From: Methanobacteriota archaeon | GTDB taxonomy: Archaea; Thermoplasmatota; Poseidoniia; Poseidoniales; Poseidoniaceae | Assembly: GCA_002715725.1 (NCBI GenBank) | Contig: PAZU01000042.1 | Span: 1 to 36,980 of the forward strand | Length of the DNA: 36,980 bases | Direction of reading: 5' to 3' | Part shown: positions 34,167 through 36,980 of the stretch, in pieces | Position numbering within the stretch: position 1 is the first letter of the stretch | How the letters are laid out: each line of letters begins with the position of its first letter | Program-made: the position numbers and the translations under genes | Notes under the pieces: generated by a model | Databases searched by the model: none | What the model saw: only the letters and a program-made list of their open reading frames with translations | What the model was told of the DNA's origin: nothing

Positions 34167-34868
34167 ATGGCTGAAGACTGGGAAGAAAAGATGCTAGAAC
34201 AGATGGCTGAAATGTTTCAAAAGATGGGTATGACCGTCGATATCAAGCAATTGAAAGCCATGATGAAGCAGTTCCAATCCAAGTTTGAAGCTATGGGAAT
34301 AGACCCCGAGAGGCTTGCAAAGGGAGATGTCAATTTCAATTTCGACATGTCAGATATTTCGAAATTGTTCCAATCTGGAATGCCCCTAGATGATATGCTA
34401 TCCAACCTAGGAGTCGATGTCAAAGTTGATGCAGCACCTGTCGAGGTTGATATTGAAGAAACCGAACAGGATAATGATATTCTCAGACTTCCTTCAGAGA
34501 ACATCTATCTCTCAGGATGGAATATGTCGATTACGGTCGATTTCTCTACACGAACAGACTTCGAAGAAATCGAAGTTGCACTTTCAAACGGTGGTGAATT
34601 GTTACAGGTCCTTTCCGATCCAACCGAGCCACCGCTGGCTCAAATCGAACTGCCGCACCAGTGTGACGATGTTGTTGACTGGTCGATAAATAACGGAATC
34701 CTTGACATCACCTTGAAATTAACACCACAAGGTTCTGCTGTGGAATCCGATTCAGAAGACATCGATGATGATGTCGAAGATGATCTTGCTCCTGTATCAT
34801 CCGATGTAAGCATAGACCTTGCAGATGACGATGATGACGAAGAAGATGGAGGAATCCCGATTTTTTGA
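34167..34868 (+). CDS. Divergent small-heat-shock-like protein with acidic tail
   Basis: A 233-aa protein in three parts. Residues 1-85 are Met/Gln/Phe-rich amphipathic helices (MLEQMAEMFQKMGM, then KAMMKQFQSKFEAMG). Residues 108-186 look like an alpha-crystallin/CS beta sandwich (NIYLSGWNMSITVDF, IELPHQCDDV, then NNGILDITLKL, which matches the NGVLTI-type strand of Hsp20 proteins). Residues 190-229 are a long Asp/Glu-rich linker, followed by Ile-Pro-Ile at 230-232, an I-x-I motif as used by small heat-shock proteins to bind neighbouring subunits. Start: GGTGA lies 5 nt before ATG 34167; ATG 34164 and GTG 34158 are alternatives. It sits 27 nt before dnaK and divergent from the thermosome, supporting a holdase role. 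The assignment rests on motifs and context, not on a search. Confidence 0.6.
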   Translation: MAEDWEEKMLEQMAEMFQKMGMTVDIKQLKAMMKQFQSKFEAMGIDPERLAKGDVNFNFDMSDISKLFQSGMPLDDMLSNLGVDVKVDAAPVEVDIEETEQDNDILRLPSENIYLSGWNMSITVDFSTRTDFEEIEVALSNGGELLQVLSDPTEPPLAQIELPHQCDDVVDWSINNGILDITLKLTPQGSAVESDSEDIDDDVEDDLAPVSSDVSIDLADDDDDEEDGGIPIF

Positions 34869-34895
34869 AATCGGAAATTTTACGGATGTGTAATA

Positions 34896-36782
34896 ATGGC
34901 TAAAAGTAGTGTAATTGGAATAGACCTGGGAACAACCAACTCCTGTGTTGCAACGATTGAGAATGGTGAAGCTGTAGTTATTGCGAACGCAGAAGGAGCA
35001 AGAACAACTCCTTCTGTAGTAGCATTCTCCAAAGATGGTGGAGAAAGAATGGTGGGAGTCACCGCTAAGCGTCAAGCAGTTACCAATCACGAGAGAACCA
35101 TGATCTCTGTAAAGAGACAGATGGGTACTGATTGGAAAACCAAAGTAGACGACTCAGAATATACTCCTCAGGAGGTCTCTGCATTCATTCTACAGAAACT
35201 AAAGACCGATGCAGAAGCATATCTAGGTACAACTGTAAAACAGGCTGTAATCACCTGTCCTGCATATTTCACAGATGCTCAGAGGAAGGCAACCAAGGAT
35301 GCCGGGCGTATCGCTGGACTTGAAGTTTTGAGAATCATCAACGAGCCAACTGCCGCTGCTCTAGCATACGGAGTTGACAAGGAAGAAGACCAAACCATCC
35401 TTGTTTACGACCTTGGAGGGGGTACTTTCGATGTATCAGTTCTCGAGATTTACGATGTAGATGGTCAACCTCAAATCGAAGTAAAGGCTACTGCTGGTAA
35501 CAACAAACTTGGTGGAGATGACTTCGACGAGGTTCTAATCGACTACCTAGTTACAGAGTACAAGAAATCCTCAGGTATTGACCTTGCAAAAGATGTTCAA
35601 GCAATGAGCCGTCTCAAAGAGGCTGCTGAAAAAGCAAAAATCGAGTTATCCGGAACTGGCCAATCTCAGGTAAACCTACCATTCATCACTATGAAAGATG
35701 GTCAACCAGAACACCTTGACATCACTGTTTCTCGTGCTAAATTCGAGGAACTTATCGCTCCACTTGTTGAGAAGACAATGAAGCCTACCAGGCAAGCGAT
35801 GAAGGATGCTGGACTATCAAAAGGTGAAGTCGACAAGGTAATCCTAGTCGGTGGTTCAACCCGCGTTCCTGCAGTTCAAACCGCTATCGAGAAAGAAACT
35901 GGTAAGTCGCCATTCAAGGGAATCAACCCTGATGAAGCAGTGGCTATGGGTGCTGCATTACAAGCTGGAATTATCGCCGGAGACGAAGGTGTATCTGACA
36001 TTCTATTGCTGGATGTTACTCCACTAACCCTCGGAATCGAAACTCTGGGAGGAGTGACTACTACAATGATCGAGCGAAACACGACTATTCCAAGTCGTCG
36101 CTCCGAAGTATTCTCAACTGCAAGTGATAACCAACCTGCGGTAGAAATCCACGTACTACAGGGTGAGAGAGAATTCGCTAAGGACAATGTAAGTCTTGGC
36201 CAATTCCACCTTATGGGAATCCCACCTGCACCTCGTGGTATGCCACAAATCGAAGTAACATTCGATATCGATGCTAACGGAATCGTAAACGTATCTGCCA
36301 AAGATAAGGGAACAGGCAAGGAGCAATCTATCAAGATTGAATCTGATACCTCTCTCTCCGAAGATGATATACAGGCAAAGATTGCTGAGGCTGAAGAGTT
36401 TGCTGAGGCTGATAAGCGCCTGAAGGCACAAGTCGAAATGAGAAACATGGCTGACCAAATCGTCTACCAAACACGCAGAACAATCGACGAGGCTGGCGAG
36501 AAACTCAGTGACGAAGACAAGGAGCCAGTTCTTTCCAAGGTTGACGAACTTGAAGCATTACTACAAAACGAAGAAGGCGTTGCTAAGGAACTTGATGAAA
36601 TCGATGAGGCCGCAGTGCAAGCCAAGGTCAAGGAAATCGAGGAAGGAATGCACGCAATCTCCGCTAAGTTGTACGAGGCTGCTGCTGCTGAAATGGCTGA
36701 GCAAGAAGAATCTGGGGCTGAACCGTCTGATGATGGCGTCGTGGATGCTGACTTCGAAGTAGTCGATGAAGACGAAGACTGA
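34896..36782 (+). CDS. dnaK: Hsp70 chaperone DnaK
   Basis: An ATP-dependent chaperone that binds exposed hydrophobic peptides in the cytoplasm. It has 628 aa. The ATPase domain shows [11 protein letters not shown] near the N-terminus, the [12 protein letters not shown] phosphate loop and [11 protein letters not shown]. The interdomain linker region [19 protein letters not shown] and the substrate domain follow, then a lid and the acidic tail ending EVVDEDED. The N-terminal quadrant lacks the roughly 24-residue insert of proteobacterial DnaK, as in Gram-positive and archaeal homologs, which is usually read as an old acquisition from bacteria. No grpE or dnaJ is visible in the window. It is probably co-transcribed with the sHsp-like gene. 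The TGA stop abuts the stop of the convergent partial gene, forming TGATCA. Confidence 0.98.
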   Translation: MAKSSVIGIDLGTTNSCVATIENGEAVVIANAEGARTTPSVVAFSKDGGERMVGVTAKRQAVTNHERTMISVKRQMGTDWKTKVDDSEYTPQEVSAFILQKLKTDAEAYLGTTVKQAVITCPAYFTDAQRKATKDAGRIAGLEVLRIINEPTAAALAYGVDKEEDQTILVYDLGGGTFDVSVLEIYDVDGQPQIEVKATAGNNKLGGDDFDEVLIDYLVTEYKKSSGIDLAKDVQAMSRLKEAAEKAKIELSGTGQSQVNLPFITMKDGQPEHLDITVSRAKFEELIAPLVEKTMKPTRQAMKDAGLSKGEVDKVILVGGSTRVPAVQTAIEKETGKSPFKGINPDEAVAMGAALQAGIIAGDEGVSDILLLDVTPLTLGIETLGGVTTTMIERNTTIPSRRSEVFSTASDNQPAVEIHVLQGEREFAKDNVSLGQFHLMGIPPAPRGMPQIEVTFDIDANGIVNVSAKDKGTGKEQSIKIESDTSLSEDDIQAKIAEAEEFAEADKRLKAQVEMRNMADQIVYQTRRTIDEAGEKLSDEDKEPVLSKVDELEALLQNEEGVAKELDEIDEAAVQAKVKEIEEGMHAISAKLYEAAAAEMAEQEESGAEPSDDGVVDADFEVVDEDED

Positions 36783-36980
36783 TCACCAGATAAACGGTAT
36801 TGCGCTGAAAATCAGCATAACTATTGGCACGACTATTGCTTCTGTAGTAGAGCGCAAGCCGGCGATTAGTGATAACTCGGTTCCTCTGTGAAGGTGCACT
36901 TGCATACCGATGTCTTTGTTGCCTCGAACAACGAGTAATGAATTAGGAATTGTAGTATCTATTCCTTCCTCCCTCTCATC
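36783..36980 (-). CDS. Partial membrane protein, C-terminal 65 residues
   Basis: An open frame on the minus strand enters from beyond the right edge and ends at TGA (36785-36783) directly against the dnaK stop. The visible part reads DEREEGIDTTIPNSLLVVRG at its start, continues through a segment with MQVHLHRGTELSLIAGL, and ends with a hydrophobic stretch of about 20 residues (TEAIVVPIVMLIFSAIPFIW) that is likely a membrane helix at the very C-terminus. No stop interrupts all 65 codons, and codon use resembles the neighbours. The N-terminal portion and function are unknown. Confidence 0.6.
   Translation of the reverse strand, partial: DEREEGIDTTIPNSLLVVRGNKDIGMQVHLHRGTELSLIAGLRSTTEAIVVPIVMLIFSAIPFIW

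Noticed and set aside
35876-36448. 190-codon open frame on the minus strand inside dnaK
   Set aside because: Long antisense frames are a common by-product of dnaK codon use; no domain or ribosome site supports it.

Overview
The window looks like ordinary chromosome from a mesophilic planktonic archaeon. My best inference is Marine Group II Euryarchaeota (Candidatus Poseidoniales) or a close relative. Archaeal markers are a group II chaperonin (thermosome), a two-ring Cdc48 ATPase, a PyrB/PyrI pair, a COG3199-type NAD kinase and an NcsA/TtuA-type tRNA thiolase. Beside them sit genes of bacterial character: bacterial-type ThrRS, DnaK, SDR-type threonine dehydrogenase and SDH. Most genes carry a strong GAGGTGA-like Shine-Dalgarno 4-7 nt before the start. 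This fixes several starts, including two probable TTG starts. No rRNA, tRNA, CRISPR array, phage or transposase gene was seen.

Layout. 1-903: a repeat-rich, gene-poor edge with a 21-bp perfect inverted repeat and one orphan secreted protein lying between diverged direct repeats. 904-6064 (minus): an aldehyde dehydrogenase followed by sdhCAB, with a single five-helix membrane anchor. 6065-6167: a compact divergent promoter centred on a palindrome. 6168-12827 (plus): Cdc48, a PRC-barrel protein, then a DUF4350 / DUF58 / multi-helix membrane protein operon. 12828-16513 (minus): a Roadblock/LC7 protein, a 1041-aa Roadblock plus coiled-coil protein and a small two-helix membrane protein. 16721-17680 (plus): tRNA thiolase. 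17681-21953 (minus): a large secreted CARDB-type protein and a six-helix membrane protein with a helical tail. 22053-23476 (plus): pyrBI. 23477-28404 (minus): a charged 87-aa protein, thrS with a structured leader, and a large membrane protein with a helical-repeat tail. 28469-29572 (plus): NAD kinase-like protein. 29628-34051 (minus): thermosome, threonine dehydrogenase and CTP synthase. 34167-36782 (plus): a divergent small-heat-shock-like protein and DnaK. 36783-36980 (minus): the C-terminal end of a membrane protein that runs off the window.

How the genes fit together. Three chaperone types (thermosome, sHsp-like, DnaK) sit side by side around a divergent promoter, with Cdc48 elsewhere in the window, so protein quality control is well represented. 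PyrB/PyrI and PyrG cover the first committed and last steps of pyrimidine nucleotide synthesis. SDH and possibly the aldehyde dehydrogenase feed central carbon metabolism. Several large uncharacterised envelope or cytoskeleton-like proteins occupy 8.8-26 kb.

Most notable: four of the six convergent gene pairs end with the two stop codons directly abutting, with no base between them. Others are the sHsp-like protein ending in an I-P-I motif, the Roadblock/coiled-coil operon, and GC-rich hairpins with identical arms just upstream of the thrS and sdhC ribosome binding sites.
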